A stretch of DNA of 64,000 bases from Chaetoderma sp. LZ-2023a (Eukaryota > Mollusca > Caudofoveata > Chaetodermatida > Chaetodermatidae), in the NCBI GenBank assembly GCA_034401795.1, contig CM067370.1:50503914-50567913 (forward strand), given 5' to 3'. The position numbers were made by a program, and so were the translations under genes. The notes beneath the pieces were generated by a model. That model saw only the letters and a program-made list of their open reading frames with translations. It was not told where the DNA came from and did not search any database. Shown piece after piece: positions 52,386 to 63,104 of this stretch. Every line of letters starts with the position of its first letter. Positions within the stretch are counted from its first letter, which is position 1.

Positions 52386-52525
52386 GGCCTCTGTAATGCC
52401 TAAGGGTCTTGCCCATTTTCAGGCAAAGAGAAGACTGTTTTTAAAGATTTATCCCTGGAATGCCAGTCATTGCAGTTATGATTTAAAAAAATAATAATTT
52501 CTCTTTACCTGCGCATGACGATTCA
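52386..52525. repeat. Diverged family A MITE
   Basis: 'TTTTCAGGCAAAGAGAAGAC', 'GGAATGCCAGTCATTGCAGT'. Right boundary is the TTAA at 52526 shared with the next copy. Confidence 0.6.
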
Positions 52526-52529
52526 TTAA

Positions 52530-52749
52530 CCCTTTAACACTTATATTTGCAGACCAAGACTGGCAAGAGAAGACTATTCTTGAAAATTTACCACTGGAAT
52601 GACTGGCTCGATAACCGAGCCCGTCATTCCAGTGCTAAACTTTAAAAAAATAGTCTTCTTGGTCTGCAAATTAACATTTTCTTTGAAAAAATTGACATTT
52701 TTTTGTTGAAAAAATTGACATTTTCTTGACCAAATCAAGGGTTAAAGGG
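52530..52749. mobile_element. Family A MITE
   Basis: TTAA then CCCTTTAACACTTATATTTG; palindrome GGCTCGATAACCGAGCC; right end GGGTTAAAGGGG. A ~20-bp segment (AAAAAATTGACATTTTC...) is repeated near 52686-52735. Confidence 0.78.
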
Positions 52750-52759
52750 GTAAGCTAAT

Positions 52760-53535
52760 ATTTGGATTTTCTTAGCCAAATATAAGCATTATTAAAGGGT
52801 TATCTGGTTATTTCTGGGAGTTGTTTATTAAATTATTGTGTGCTTGTAAGTGATTTACATGGATACACTCTGTTTCATTCCAGGAATGAAAATTCCTCAG
52901 GGTATGCACATGGGTAATATTTATATAGTTACAGGTAATTAAATCATGCTGATTGGTTTGATGACACACTAAAATTTGTGGCCTTAATCAGCAAATAGTT
53001 TTCAAAATAAAAATGTTTGTAATATAATTCAGGATAAACCTTGTTGGATCTATTAGTTTTTCTGTCATGTTGACACAAAGGCTTTTCAAATTCCAGCTTA
53101 AGAGAGTATGAATGTATGACTATAGAACTGTGACAATGCACTTCACATTGCTCCCTGGCTACTTCAATAAGAAAACTTTCATAAAGTATCAGGAATGTGT
53201 TTGCTATGAATAGAAACCTGTTCCAATGGAGTCCTGGTGAGAGTGCCTTCTAAAGTCAGAAGAATAGGGATTAGAACTTGTGTACAGCGGTCTGCGCATT
53301 CCTCTCCATTCAAATAATAAACAATTCATGTCTGGACATAAGTACACAATGATGTTGTTTTTGTTCAGTGGATCTCCCCACCATGATCACTGGGATAGGA
53401 TGACTAGATGACAGCCGTGAATAAACTACATAGCTGTGGTTAGAGTACATACTCTTGACTCATTGACTGATATCATAACCAGCTTTCATCTCAGAAATAT
53501 ACATATCTCAAATTCAAAGCAACCATGTGGGTAAG
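52760..53535. other. Unassigned region
   Basis: No recognisable structure. Mostly unique AT-rich DNA. Confidence 0.4.
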
Positions 53536-53539
53536 TCAT

Positions 53540-53640
53540 TGAATATTTTGAAGTTTATTCAAGTGGAAAGTGTTGCTGTTTTATCAGCGTACAGCAACAC
53601 CTTCCAGTCAAATAATTTCAAAGTTTTCAACATATTTCTT
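53540..53640. repeat. Family B-type hairpin
   Basis: 'CATTGAATATTTTGAAGTTT' pairs with 'AATTTCAAAGTTTTCAACAT' around GTGTTGCTG...CAGCAACAC. A weaker copy follows at about 53760-53835. Confidence 0.68.
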
Positions 53641-53839
53641 ACGGCATAAAGAATTTGTCATATTGACCTGAGCTTATCAACCACTATGACTTTATTTTAG
53701 TTGTAAATTGGCAGCGTTATTTATTGCATGCAATATAAAGCTAGTCAAAATGTGTCTTGATTATTTTTGTAAAACACTTGGACTGCAAGTTACTGCTGAC
53801 TTACGCAGCAATGACTTTCTATCAAATCTTTTTCTATTT

Positions 53840-54818
53840 AACACTGATTTAACATTTAATATCCCCTAAAACTAGCTAGTTGGGGAAAATTAATTCAGAG
53901 CACCAAGCATTATAAAAGTATAGATGATAGAGATTGTAAATTAAAGCAGCCGTTCCTTGCCCAAGGCAGCTAACTTCTTGTTAAGTCAAGCAAAAAGAAC
54001 AAATGTCCAGGTGAAAATCTTCCCATCTGCTCATGCATATGCTCCTAGCGGAAACAATTTGCATCAGTTTTAAGTCCTATTTGTGACGAGTAGGTTTAAA
54101 TGTAATTTGTCTGAAACCTTGGCCAGATTTTGATGTATTTACCTTGAAGTTTACTCATTTACTCATTAGTAAAGTTGGTCTGCTTGTCACCGCTTATGAC
54201 AGCGCAGCGTATAAGGAGGGAATTTCACAGTAACATTGGTATGCGGGAAAGCTAGAAGTTTACTTTATTTATGTTGGCCTTAGAAAGTTCATCTCATGTA
54301 GGCTTTGTGTAAATAATAGCGTAAGACGCGGCAGATAGGGTATTTTCCTGTCGTTAATGTTCTCTGCTGAATAAATGCTGTAGTCATGTGACGCGTGTGG
54401 CGTTTAACGCATGAAAGTTAACCTGAATATTTAAAAACAGGTAGAGGATAATTTAACTGGCCGATCCTTACCATCACAGTCATGACAGTGTAGGATTAAT
54501 CATCTGATTGCAATGCGCTATGACAAATATGAAATAATAATATTGTTTACCAGGTTGTGCACGTTGTATTAATTTAAGGATCAGTGAATTCACATGTATT
54601 AGAATTAGACATTAGAGTTTTTGTTGGACGTCTGACATCGGCGGTCAAGTTTTGTAACAATTTGTTTTACTGTGAATTAAGAAATAAATTGCTGGACTTA
54701 TATATTGTACTTGACGTCCTACGCGGCACGTGTTTGTTTGCAGAATTCATTATCGGGAAAAGAAATAATTCTATAAAGTGTGCTTTAAATTTGGTATTAC
54801 GATTAACTTGCCACAAAA
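53840..54818. other. Upstream region of the 54819 exon
   Basis: Contains more CpG than its surroundings at 54180-54440 ('GCGTAAGACGCGGCAG', 'GTCATGTGACGCGTGTGGCG'), including an E-box-like CATGTGAC. A 90-codon frame at 54584-54853 overlaps the exon start in another frame and is read here as 5' UTR. Promoter role inferred. Confidence 0.4.
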
Positions 54819-55006
54819 ATGGCTGTCAGAAAACGTCCTACTATTATTGTTAATGTCGCAAACAAGCGTAAATGGAAAAAATTACAGAAGAAGAAATCTT
54901 ATCAGCAACAGGCATCCAAGCCAGTGAGGATTCTTTATGTGCCTTTCCCACCTCATAATGCAAACTTTGTTTATAGTCCAATACCAAGGCCACTACAGAG
55001 ACGAGC
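54819..55006 (+). CDS. First coding exon of an unidentified basic protein
   Basis: ATG in a good context (CACAAAAATGG) opens 188 bp ending at GCAG|GTAATG, a consensus donor. It reads MAVRKRPTIIVNVANKRKWK, then KLQKKKSYQQQASKPVRILY and VPFPPHNANFVYSPIPRPLQ, then RRA. The N-terminus is strongly basic (KKLQKKK), which could be a nuclear or nucleolar signal. The following part is Pro-rich. Beyond the donor the frame persists to 55073 but composition changes. I do not recognise the family. The nearby CpG-enriched upstream region supports a gene start. Downstream exons were not identified with confidence. Confidence 0.55.
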
Positions 55007-55157
55007 AGGTAATGTTGACTCATATAAGTCATTTATTAAGCTAGTAGTCTCTAATATTGATGTACAACAGTAACTATTTTCATTCAATCATAAGATTCAT
55101 AACTGGTTTCAGAAGAATCAGCAAGTTCATTAATTATGCTAGTGATGTCTCACCAGT

Positions 55158-55508
55158 GGGCCTTTCCAATTTTAGATATGCCCCGCTCATCTCTATCTAA
55201 GCTCCACCCACACCTCGCTCATGTTGGGATCGATCGATCTCTAAACTCCCTGATTATCACTTTCCAGAAAACTATACAGCTAAGCTGTTGAATATTTTGA
55301 AACTAATTTGACTGGGGGCTGTTGCTGCTTATGGCACCAACTGTGCCCAGTCAAATTAGTTTCAAAATATTTAACAGCATGTTTCTTAAACAGCAAAAAC
55401 ATACAATTCATACGTGTCGAACTATTAAGCCTTTAAAGACGGGATTAATCAAATCATTCATGACGTCATGATTATGATGTCATATGATTGAGTGAGGAAA
55501 TGGATTCA
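55158..55508. mobile_element. Family C hairpin element (inverted orientation)
   Basis: Left 'GGCCTTTCCAATTTTAG', centre palindrome 'GTTGAATATTTTGAAACTAA' to 'TTAGTTTCAAAATATTTAAC', right 'GAGGAAATGGATTCATG'. Contains 'GGGATCGATCGATC' and 'GACGTCATGATTATGATG'. Lies just downstream of the 54819 exon, so probably in its first intron. Confidence 0.75.
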
Positions 55509-55925
55509 TGAATTGTTATTGTTCTTACCATTCAGAATCCAAGAATTAGGGGTCTCCATGTGTTCCTCATGTGTGTGCTTAGCATATAGTAGCATAATAG
55601 TCTGTGTATTGACGCTGAATGATGTTTAGTAGGATCACCTCATAATTTTCCAATCACTGATGCCCCCTCACATGGAAATGATTTTTTGTCAAAATAAATC
55701 TTGAATTATATCCCCATAGTTATTGGCAAATGAATCAGAAATCAGGTAAATCAGTGGCAATACACGTATACATGTATGTATGCTATAAGCAAACACATGC
55801 ATGATTTCTGCTTAGTTTGACATTAACTATGTGGATAATTATCTTTGACCACCTTTTCATCTATTTGCATCATATTTGGAGCATTTGAACAAATTTATAT
55901 ACAAATTCATTAACCCTTTAACACC
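55509..55925. other. Unassigned spacer
   Basis: No recognisable structure. Confidence 0.4.
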
Positions 55926-56176
55926 CGGTTGTTCCTGAAAATTTTCAAGAATAGTTTACGACTATTTTAAGAAGGTTAAAGTTAACCGTCTTAAAGGTTA
56001 CGGTTAAAGTTCCTGAACTGTTAGTTAGTTGTTCCTGAAAAGTGTCAAGAAGATTTTAGGAACATCAGTTAATGAACTTTTCTACAGTTGTTTCTGCAAA
56101 ATTTTCTAGAATAGCTTATAAACATTTTAAGAAATTTAAGGTTCCTGATCTGTTCTTTTGTTGTTCCTGAAAATTG
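55926..56176. repeat. Diverged ~115-bp tandem triplicate
   Basis: 'GTTGTTCCTGAAAATTTTCA' followed by 'AGAATAGTTTACGACTATTT' recurs three to four times near 55928, 56030, 56092 and 56160. A perfect inverted repeat GGTTAAAGTTAACC lies at 55975. Confidence 0.6.
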
Positions 56177-56626
56177 CATTAATGTCATAGACTGCGGACA
56201 AACAAACAAACAGACAGACAGCAGACCATTTATAATACGAATGTGTGCCTACAGCATTGATAACTTATCTCCAAACTAACAGAATTAATGAAAAGTTTAG
56301 ATGCTTTTTGTTAAGCAAATATGCGAAGATTTGTATAGTAATCTAAATGCTGTGCACCAAGAATTAAAAGAATTTAGAATTTTTCAATGGACATTTACCT
56401 CTAATTCAAGGGCTAAAATTTGATCCCAAGAACACTACAGAATTGGTTTTTGCATCCAGTCTCCGCCATAGTAAAAATTAATTTTCAAATTTTTACATAC
56501 TTTTACGTGTTTTGGAGTGAATATGAGCATATAAACAGATTCAATATTAATCGCATGCATTAATGGGTACTGGTATGTGAGTTTACTTTTAACATGATCG
56601 TGCAGCTTTAAGATAGTAATATCTAT

Positions 56627-56825
56627 TAACCGATGAATCCACTTTTAGCCATCTCCCACCCATCTCTTAAGACTAAGCTCCACCAACGCTTTGCCGCTGT
56701 TGAGATCTATATAACCCTGAATTATCAATTTCCAGAAAACTACTGGTAAGCTGTTGAATATTTAGAAACTTTGACTGGGTGCTGTTGCTCTCTATGGCAG
56801 TAACAGGCGCCCAGGAAAGTGTGCG
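56627..56825. repeat. Truncated family C element
   Basis: 'CGATGAATCCACTTTTAGCC' to 'GCTGTTGAATATTTAGAAAC' and 'GGTGCTGTTGCTCTCTATGG'. The right half is missing. Confidence 0.6.
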
Positions 56826-56893
56826 TTGTATTGAAGTGGCGCACAGACAGTTAAAACTGAATATTGATATCACTCAATGCTCATCTATATTAA

Positions 56894-57124
56894 CCCTATA
56901 ATGGACAAAGTTTAAAAATAAAAAAAAAATTATAGATCTGTTTATTGTATGTTCATTTGCATGCCAAGCGAAGACTAATATGATATTTGAGTGGTCTGGC
57001 TCTGTTATCAAGCCTGAGGCAATCCAGTGATATAAATTTCAAAAAGGGTTTTCTCTTGCCATGCAAATGGACTTTCCTCAACACCACTACTGGGGTCGGG
57101 CTGGCCAGCTCGACCAGTAATCCT
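56894..57124. mobile_element. Family A MITE
   Basis: TTAA 56890-56893, start CCCTATAATGG; shares TTAA 57125-57128 with the next copy. Arms diverged ('TTGCATGCCAAGCGAAGAC'). Confidence 0.7.
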
Positions 57125-57128
57125 TTAA

Positions 57129-57396
57129 CCCTCATATCAGCCAAAAACAGCTTCTGCAGTGGTTTTAAAAAATGTCCATTTGCGTACCAAGAGAAGATTA
57201 TTTTTGAAAATTTACCACTGGAATGACTGGTTCAATATCCAAGCTGTCATTACAGTGGTAAAGTTTTAGAAATAACCACAGGAATGACTGGGTCGATATC
57301 CAAGCTGTCATTACAGTGGTAAAGTTTTAGAAATAGTCTTCTCTTGGTCTGCCAATGGATATTTTCTATTGTTGAACAAATTCGAGGGTTAAAGTG
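57129..57396. mobile_element. Family A MITE with duplicated centre
   Basis: Starts CCCTCATATCAGCC after TTAA; ends GGGTTAAAGTG then TTAA. A ~62-bp central segment ('CAGGAATGACTGGGTCGATA', 'TCATTACAGTGGTAAAGTTT') is tandemly duplicated (about 57215-57335). Confidence 0.75.
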
Positions 57397-57760
57397 TTAA
57401 AATATCTGTAAAAGATATATATTTAAAATACATTCTACACGTAAATTCATTACGCGGAATAATCATAACTATATTTATCTGATGATAAAACTGGTTTGAA
57501 ATTTGTTTTATAATGGCCGGCGCCTCGAGGGTGTTGAGTTATCGTTTGGCTCAGTGAGTTTGCATCTGTCAGCAGCATAGATTTTGTTTATATGTGATAG
57601 GTTAGTGGACACATTTTGTGAATGGCTCCTCAGACTGCTAGCTTAAGCAGACTGAATCTCAAACTATCACAACAATCCCATATTATATACTGCTTTATAA
57701 AGGTTTTGTTTTCTAGCGATACTTTTCTGTATCTATAGCCTGTTTCACTCATCCATTAGC

Positions 57761-58004
57761 CCTTTAACACTCATATCAGCCAAAAACAGCTTCTGCAGTT
57801 GTCTTGAGAAATGTCCATTTGCAGACCAAGAGAAGACCATTTTTGAAAATTTACAAATGAAATAACTGGCTCGGTTATTGGCTCGATATCCGAGCCAATC
57901 ATGCCAGTGGTAAATTATCAAAAATAGTCTTCTCTTGGTCTGCAAATTGACATTTTCTTTGAGAAAATTGAAATTTTCCCTGAAAAAATGTACGGCTTAA
58001 AAGG
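57761..58004. mobile_element. Family A MITE
   Basis: Starts CCCTTTAACACTCATATCAG (preceded by TTAG), ends GGCTTAAAAGG then TTAA. The centre holds a doubled GGCTCGGTTATTGGCTCGAT. Confidence 0.78.
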
Positions 58005-58300
58005 TTAAGGGACATTCGTATTAGTACATATGCCATGGGATATTATTGTCTACCGTAGATTACAATTGTCTCTGACTATCCTGTGTGTTACGGCCTTCTT
58101 GTAACAGCCACTTGTTATCGAGTAATTATTCATCTGGATTAATTACTCATGGTAGCCATAAGTGTTGTCTTGACCAACTAGCATTCTAAAATTCTAACAA
58201 TCCTAATTTAGATATTACATGCCTTACAACCTTGTACATTTCTTGAAAAAAGCAGTTTGATCTAACTTACCAAGGTGGTGAAAAATGAAAGGCCTATGCA
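58005..58300. other. Unassigned spacer
   Basis: No recognisable structure. Confidence 0.4.
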
Positions 58301-58329
58301 TTGTCAGTGGTATGTTTTGACAGGGGATT

Positions 58330-59430
58330 TAGCATCATCAGCCATTTAATGCATATTACTACAATAGTTCATCCCTTGTGCCACTTCTGCACTCAGTTAT
58401 ACCTGGCTTTTCCTGCAAATGACCAACTAAATGCCTGTGAGTGTGTTGAGCAGTGCATTCGTGATATTAAACTATGGATGTTGAATAATCTGCTCCAGCC
58501 GAATGACAAGAAAACAGAAGTTCTCATGATATGATCATGTCAACTCAGACATGAAGTTGACATCAAAAGCCCGCACATTGGAGAAGCTGCTGTTGTCTTC
58601 AGCTCAAATGCTCGTAATGTAGGTGTAGTGCTTTTAACAACGCTTTGTCGATGGAGACACGTTACCTGTCTCTCGTTCTGTGTTTAAGAACATAAGAAAC
58701 ATTAGTAAAATTATAAAGTTATTTGATGCTAGTGCAGTAGATTCACCAGTCCATGCCGCTATAACATCGCAGTTAGCATGCCGCTATAACATCGCAGTTA
58801 GCATGCCGCTATAACATCGCAGTTAGCATGCCGCTATAACATCGCAGTTAGCATGCCGCTATAACATCGCAGTTAGCATGCCGATATAACATCGCAGTTA
58901 GCATGCCGATATAACATCGCAGTTAGCATGCCGATATAACATCGCAGTTAGCATGCCGATATAACATCGCAGTTAGCATGCCGCTATAACATCGCAGTTA
59001 GCATGCCTCTATAACATCGCAGTTAGCATGCCTCTATTACATCGCAGTTAGACTATGGCAACTCTTTATTAATGGGCAATATAAACATCCTCCCATCCGG
59101 AGGGAAGAGAGTCCACAGAGTCAGTCAAGAACACAGCGGCTAGATTGATCATTAGTACTAAATTATATCATGAGCACATCACACCTGTCCTCCGTGAGCG
59201 GCATTGGTTGCCAGGCAAGGAATGCATTTCCTATAAGGTCGCTCTCCTTGTATCCAAAAGTCTAGACAATCTAGCACCACCTTACCTGGACATGTAATAG
59301 CATTAATTGTACAAAGTGCCTAGATCACTTACATCAAGCACACAATTACTATGTAACATACCTTCAAATTTAATCGCTGGTGATTGTGCATTTTCCTGTG
59401 CTCGATCTAGGTTTTGGAACAGTCTGATAG
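58330..59430 (+). pseudogene. LINE reverse transcriptase 3' fragment
   Basis: Plus-strand frames give 'TQLYLAFPANDQLNACECVE', 'QCIRDIKLWMLNNLLQPNDK' and 'KTEVLMI', then 'VHAAITSQL', 'DYGNSLLMGNINIL' and, at 59307-59510, 'NIPSNLIAGDCAFSCARSRF' with WNSL. These are the C-terminal half of a CR1/L2-type RT (palm end, thumb, and the 'R.WNSL' tail). The catalytic YADD position is degraded, and frameshifts plus a minisatellite (58752-59051) interrupt it. Dead copy. Confidence 0.85.
58752..59051. repeat. 25-bp minisatellite inside the LINE, 12 units
   Basis: Unit CATGCCGCTATAACATCGCA plus GTTAG, 12 x 25 bp. Exactly one unit is expected in the LINE ('HAAITSQLDYGN'). Variants (CCGATATAAC, CCTCTATAAC, CCTCTATTAC) are clustered in adjacent units, showing stepwise expansion. 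Confidence 0.95.
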
Positions 59431-59890
59431 GTTTGACCATGGTCAAACATGGTCTGACCAGCTGGGCAACTGTTTCAACCATAGTAAAACATGATCAGAC
59501 CATAGCCTGACCTGCTCTGAAATGGTAATGAAACCACAGTATGATCGGTTTGACCATTAATACATGGTCTGACGATGATTTAACAAGCTCGACAATGGTA
59601 GTGAACTTGTGACCATTGTCTGACTAGCTCTGTGATAGTTTCACCCATGGAAAAACATGGTTTGGTCAGTCATAGCAATGGTCTAACATGGTAGTAACAA
59701 CTTGACGATAATTGTGACCACGGTAAAACATCATATGCCCTTACTGACCAAAATATCAACCATTGTCTGGCCATGATGAACATTTCCTGGCCATGGTTGA
59801 ATTTATGGCATTTCAATACCAACCATGGTAATTCAGGGTCAATTGTCAAATCCCATGTTGGCGATGGTGAACCAGGTTCTCCGTTCATTG
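59420..59890. repeat. ACCATGGT-rich degenerate palindromic region
   Basis: Many copies of CCATGG/ACATGGTCTGACCA-like words: TTGACCATGGTCAAACATGG, GACCATAGCCTGACC, 'CAACCATTGTCTGGCCATGA', 'CTGGCCATGGTTGAA'. It has no clear period and begins within the LINE tail at the R.WNSL codons. A G-run follows (59890-59900). Confidence 0.6.
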
Positions 59891-60039
59891 GGGGGGGGGG
59901 GAACTATAAATTATTGTGGTTGATTAATTTGTCCCCATTGACTCAATAATATAATTACTCAACTGTCTGCATTTATCTTCAGATTAGACCAGTAATGGTC
60001 AAGTCAACCATTAATATCTTCTGCCATGGTCTTCATCAT

Positions 60040-60182
60040 TATGTTCATTTGCACACCATTGAGAGAAGAAAATTTTAGAATACTATATACAACTGCAATG
60101 ACATAATTATTGCTTGCTCTCTGAGCCAATAATTCCGGTGGTAATTTGCAAACATATTCTCTTGACTTACAAATTGACTTCG
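60040..60182. repeat. Diverged family A MITE fragment
   Basis: 'GTTCATTTGCACACCATTGA', 'AATTCCGGTGGTAATTTGCA', 'TCTCTTGACTTACAAATTGA'. It is interrupted by the next element. Confidence 0.5.
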
Positions 60183-60341
60183 CAGTGTTGCACCTGGGGC
60201 AAGCCTGGGGAACATTTTCCCACCTGAGAATGCAAATGACTCCTTTACGTTTAGCAATTCCCTAAATTACTTCTAATGGAAAGTGTGCTCAAAACCTAAA
60301 ATTGTTCCCTGGAACGTTGGTCCTTAGTAGGTGCAACACTG
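60183..60341. mobile_element. 159-bp nested TIR element
   Basis: Ends CAGTGTTGCACCT and AGGTGCAACACTG are perfect 13-bp inverted repeats, with a less perfect inner inverted repeat (GGGGAACATTTTCCC). CAGTG-type ends recall hAT elements, but no 8-bp target duplication is evident. Confidence 0.65.
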
Positions 60342-60396
60342 CTTTGTAATACATGCACAGTACGACATACAGTCACTGTTCACACTGTTATCTTAT

Positions 60397-60687
60397 CCCT
60401 TTAATTGTAAAATTTGGTCAAGAAAATTTAAATACATGTATCTCCCTATTTAATGTCTATTTACAGGCCAAGAGCATCCAATTTTGGAAAATTTAGCAAT
60501 GGAATGACTGGCTTGGTCATTGAGCTAGGCATTCTAGTAGTAAAATTTCTAAATTATTATCTTGGACCTTGTCCTGTAAATGGACATTCTACAAGACTAT
60601 AACAGAGGCCTGTTTTGGCCGGTATTTACAGGACATTCTACAAGACTATAACAGAGGCCTGTTTTGGCCGGTATAACCATTAAAGGG
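60397..60687. mobile_element. Family A MITE with internal duplication
   Basis: Start CCCTTTAATTG, end CCATTAAAGGG. 'GACATTCTACAAGACTATAA' with 'CAGAGGCCTGTTTTGGCCGG' occurs twice in tandem near the right end (about 60581-60673). Confidence 0.75.
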
Positions 60688-60794
60688 TCAAGTTCCGTAT
60701 AGAAAATTTAAATTCTGGAGCGATTGTAACCTATTTTGGCCACTTACATCTAAGAGTTAAATATGTACATAAGCAAATTCTGAAGTATACATGT

Positions 60795-61004
60795 ATGAGA
60801 ACCATGTTCTTAAATTCTGTAATATTTGACGCATCATTAACTGCTCCAGTGGAAGTTAATGTAAATTTTATAACATCTGATGTGCCTTTTGAAAAGAGTG
60901 ATGGCAAAATATATTGTTGGAGAATATTTCAATCTGCTCTGTCAAAAACCCATGATACTCTGGATTTAGTAGACCCCATGGCTGAACGAGTCAGGCTGAT
61001 CTGA
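60795..61004 (+). other. Possible coding fragment, unidentified
   Basis: 69 codons from ATG (GAGAACCATG) reading SVIFDASLTAPVEVNVNFIT, then SDVPFEKSDGKIYCWRIF, ending TGA. The amino-acid mix is protein-like but there is no good acceptor and no recognised domain. May be a terminal exon or chance. Confidence 0.2.
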
Positions 61005-61069
61005 GGGTGTGTACATGTATGTTGGGGGAATTATGCAGTCTTGTTATGTTCTATCTATTCAACTATAAA

Positions 61070-61400
61070 GGAATCCAATCTGTCAAGTATATGACGCCAA
61101 CATCAAAGACATCACAGGTAGGCTGATGTCACAATTAAAATTTGTCATAAATGGCATATCTAAGGCTATCAGGAATTCTTAATAGTCTGTCATGTGTGCG
61201 AATTGTATGTGTTTATACATAATAAATATTCTGTTGAATATTTTGAAATTAATTTGACTGATCGCACCTAACCTGTATAGTTTTCTGGAAATTGAGATTC
61301 AAAGAGTTCACCCGGGTTCGGTCGATCCCTAACACTGGCAAAGCTTGAGTGGAGTTTAGCTAGAGATGGGCAGGGCCTAGCTAAACTGGATTCATCCATT
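61070..61400. mobile_element. Family C element lacking half of its hairpin
   Basis: Left 'GGAATCCAATCTGTC', right 'AAACTGGATTCATCCATTAA'. Has 'CTGTTGAATATTTTGAAATT' and 'AATTTGACTGATCGCACC', but the inverted arm is deleted. Confidence 0.7.
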
Positions 61401-61785
61401 AAGTGGTATCCTCACTGTGAGTTTCAACATTTCGGTCACTGAGTGAGTGACCAAATCTATTCTTTGAAGTTTTATACTAGCATTTATCTACATGTATTAA
61501 GTTCAAAAGGGCTCAATCTAAGACTTCAAGTGTATATGCATTGTACATCTATGATTATCAAATACCATTCAATTTATCAAGATACAATCACTGTTTGGGA
61601 CAAATAATTATAATATAACTATGATCTGAAGTATATATAATTGGGTAATTTACCAAATACATGTATATATATGTGTATATACTCTGCAATTAAGTTAAGT
61701 TGTTTATCCGATGTCCCGATAACTCCGGTATCTCTTTAACTCTTTCAATGACAGATAAAGGAAATTCTCTATGATGTGGAGCTTA
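61401..61785. other. Unassigned spacer
   Basis: AT-rich with TATATATGTGTATATA near 61661-61680. No other structure. Confidence 0.4.
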
Positions 61786-61789
61786 ACCT

Positions 61790-63075
61790 GTGTGGAATTA
61801 AAGTCAAGTCATCTTGGATTATCTTGGATTTGCTCGAAAATCCAAGCTCTTGGAAATTTATTCAAGCAGTACCTGCTTGGAGTTACTTACATTTAAGTTT
61901 GGACATTATGTAGTAGCTCAAACCACTTGAATATCCCACTACACTCAGAATTCAAGTTGGCTTTTTGAACTTCATCATGAAAAAGTGCAAGCGTCTTGGA
62001 CTTTCTCAGAGTTTTCTTATTTGTCAGAATGCAAGCTACATGTAGATTGATTTTCTAAGAAGTTTTTTTTGTCAGACATAAAAGAATCCAAGCTATTTGG
62101 ATATTCTTGAACTTGTATATTCACGTATAATACCTGGGATTATTTTGGAATAACTTGGTTCTGTAATCATGTAGAGGTGACCGTGACCTGATAAATTGGT
62201 AGGAAATTTAAAAGGTCTGTAAAAGAGCAAAAAGTACATTCATTACATTGATTATTACTACATGTACATGTAGCTATATATAATATGATAGTTTGGAAAC
62301 ACTGACTACTATTATATGTAGATAGAATGCTTAGCATCAGTAACCTTACATGGAAACAGAACTGTAGTTGGAGGTATGTATCTAATTGATTTGCTGAGAT
62401 TTATTCAGAGTTACCAGTTTTGGTATAACTTTTTCAGTTCTATAGAAATAATGCGGTGATCATGACTTTCTAATTCATATGGTACATTAACAATCTCTGT
62501 CTGTAAGAATAACAAACAAACCCAATCAGAAACTCATACATTGGTAATGTCATGCTGAGATTGTATTTGTTGAAGAGTATTACTTGTAGCTCAACTACCA
62601 CGAAGGTGATTTTGGTTTGCAGCTAATCCTAGCTCTTGGACATTACCATGAAATGGATGCACATACACATAAATGCTGCCACATAGGGATTGATATAAGT
62701 CGCAGCTAATTTGAACTTCAAGATAATCTAAGCTAGCTGGAATTGTCTTCAAGAAAATCCCAGCTAATCCTAGGTCCTGAACAGTAACAAAATGAATGCA
62801 CGTACACCATCCATTTTATGCTAATGTTCAGGACCTACATGTAGGATTATCTGGGATTTTCGTGAAGAAAATTCCAGCTAGCTCGGATTATCTTGAAGTT
62901 CAACTTAGCTGGGACTTTCTGGAATAAAATCACAGCTTACTCAGATTTTCTTGAATGTTCATGCTGCCTTGGATTTTCTTGGATTTTAAGAAACCAATAC
63001 CGGTAAGCTACGGTTTGGATTTTCTTGGATGTTCAAGCTAGCTTGGATTTTCTGAAATGTTCAAGTTAGCTTGGA
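61790..63075. repeat. Region of degenerate GGATTTTCTTGGA / AATCCAAGCT repeats
   Basis: Short words 'CTTGGATTTTCTTGGAT', 'TCAAGCTAGCTTGGATTT' and their complements ('AAAATCCAAGCTCTTGGAAA') recur in both orientations, producing several hairpins, notably 62711-62903. Between about 62110 and 62590 the pattern is absent. Confidence 0.6.
62711..62903. repeat. Long inverted repeat with ~75-bp arms
   Basis: Arm 62711-62784 ('TTGAACTTCAAGATAATCTA' to 'CCTAGGTCCTGAACA') and arm 62825-62903 ('TGTTCAGGACCTACATGTAG' to 'GATTATCTTGAAGTTCAA') are reverse complements with few differences and a 40-bp loop. Confidence 0.85.
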
Positions 63076-63104
63076 TTTTGTTGAATGTTCACGCTAAAAT
63101 TGGT

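Noticed and set aside
58301-58534. Independent small gene of 77 codons
   Set aside because: Matches the LINE RT C-terminal pattern and runs into further LINE blocks.
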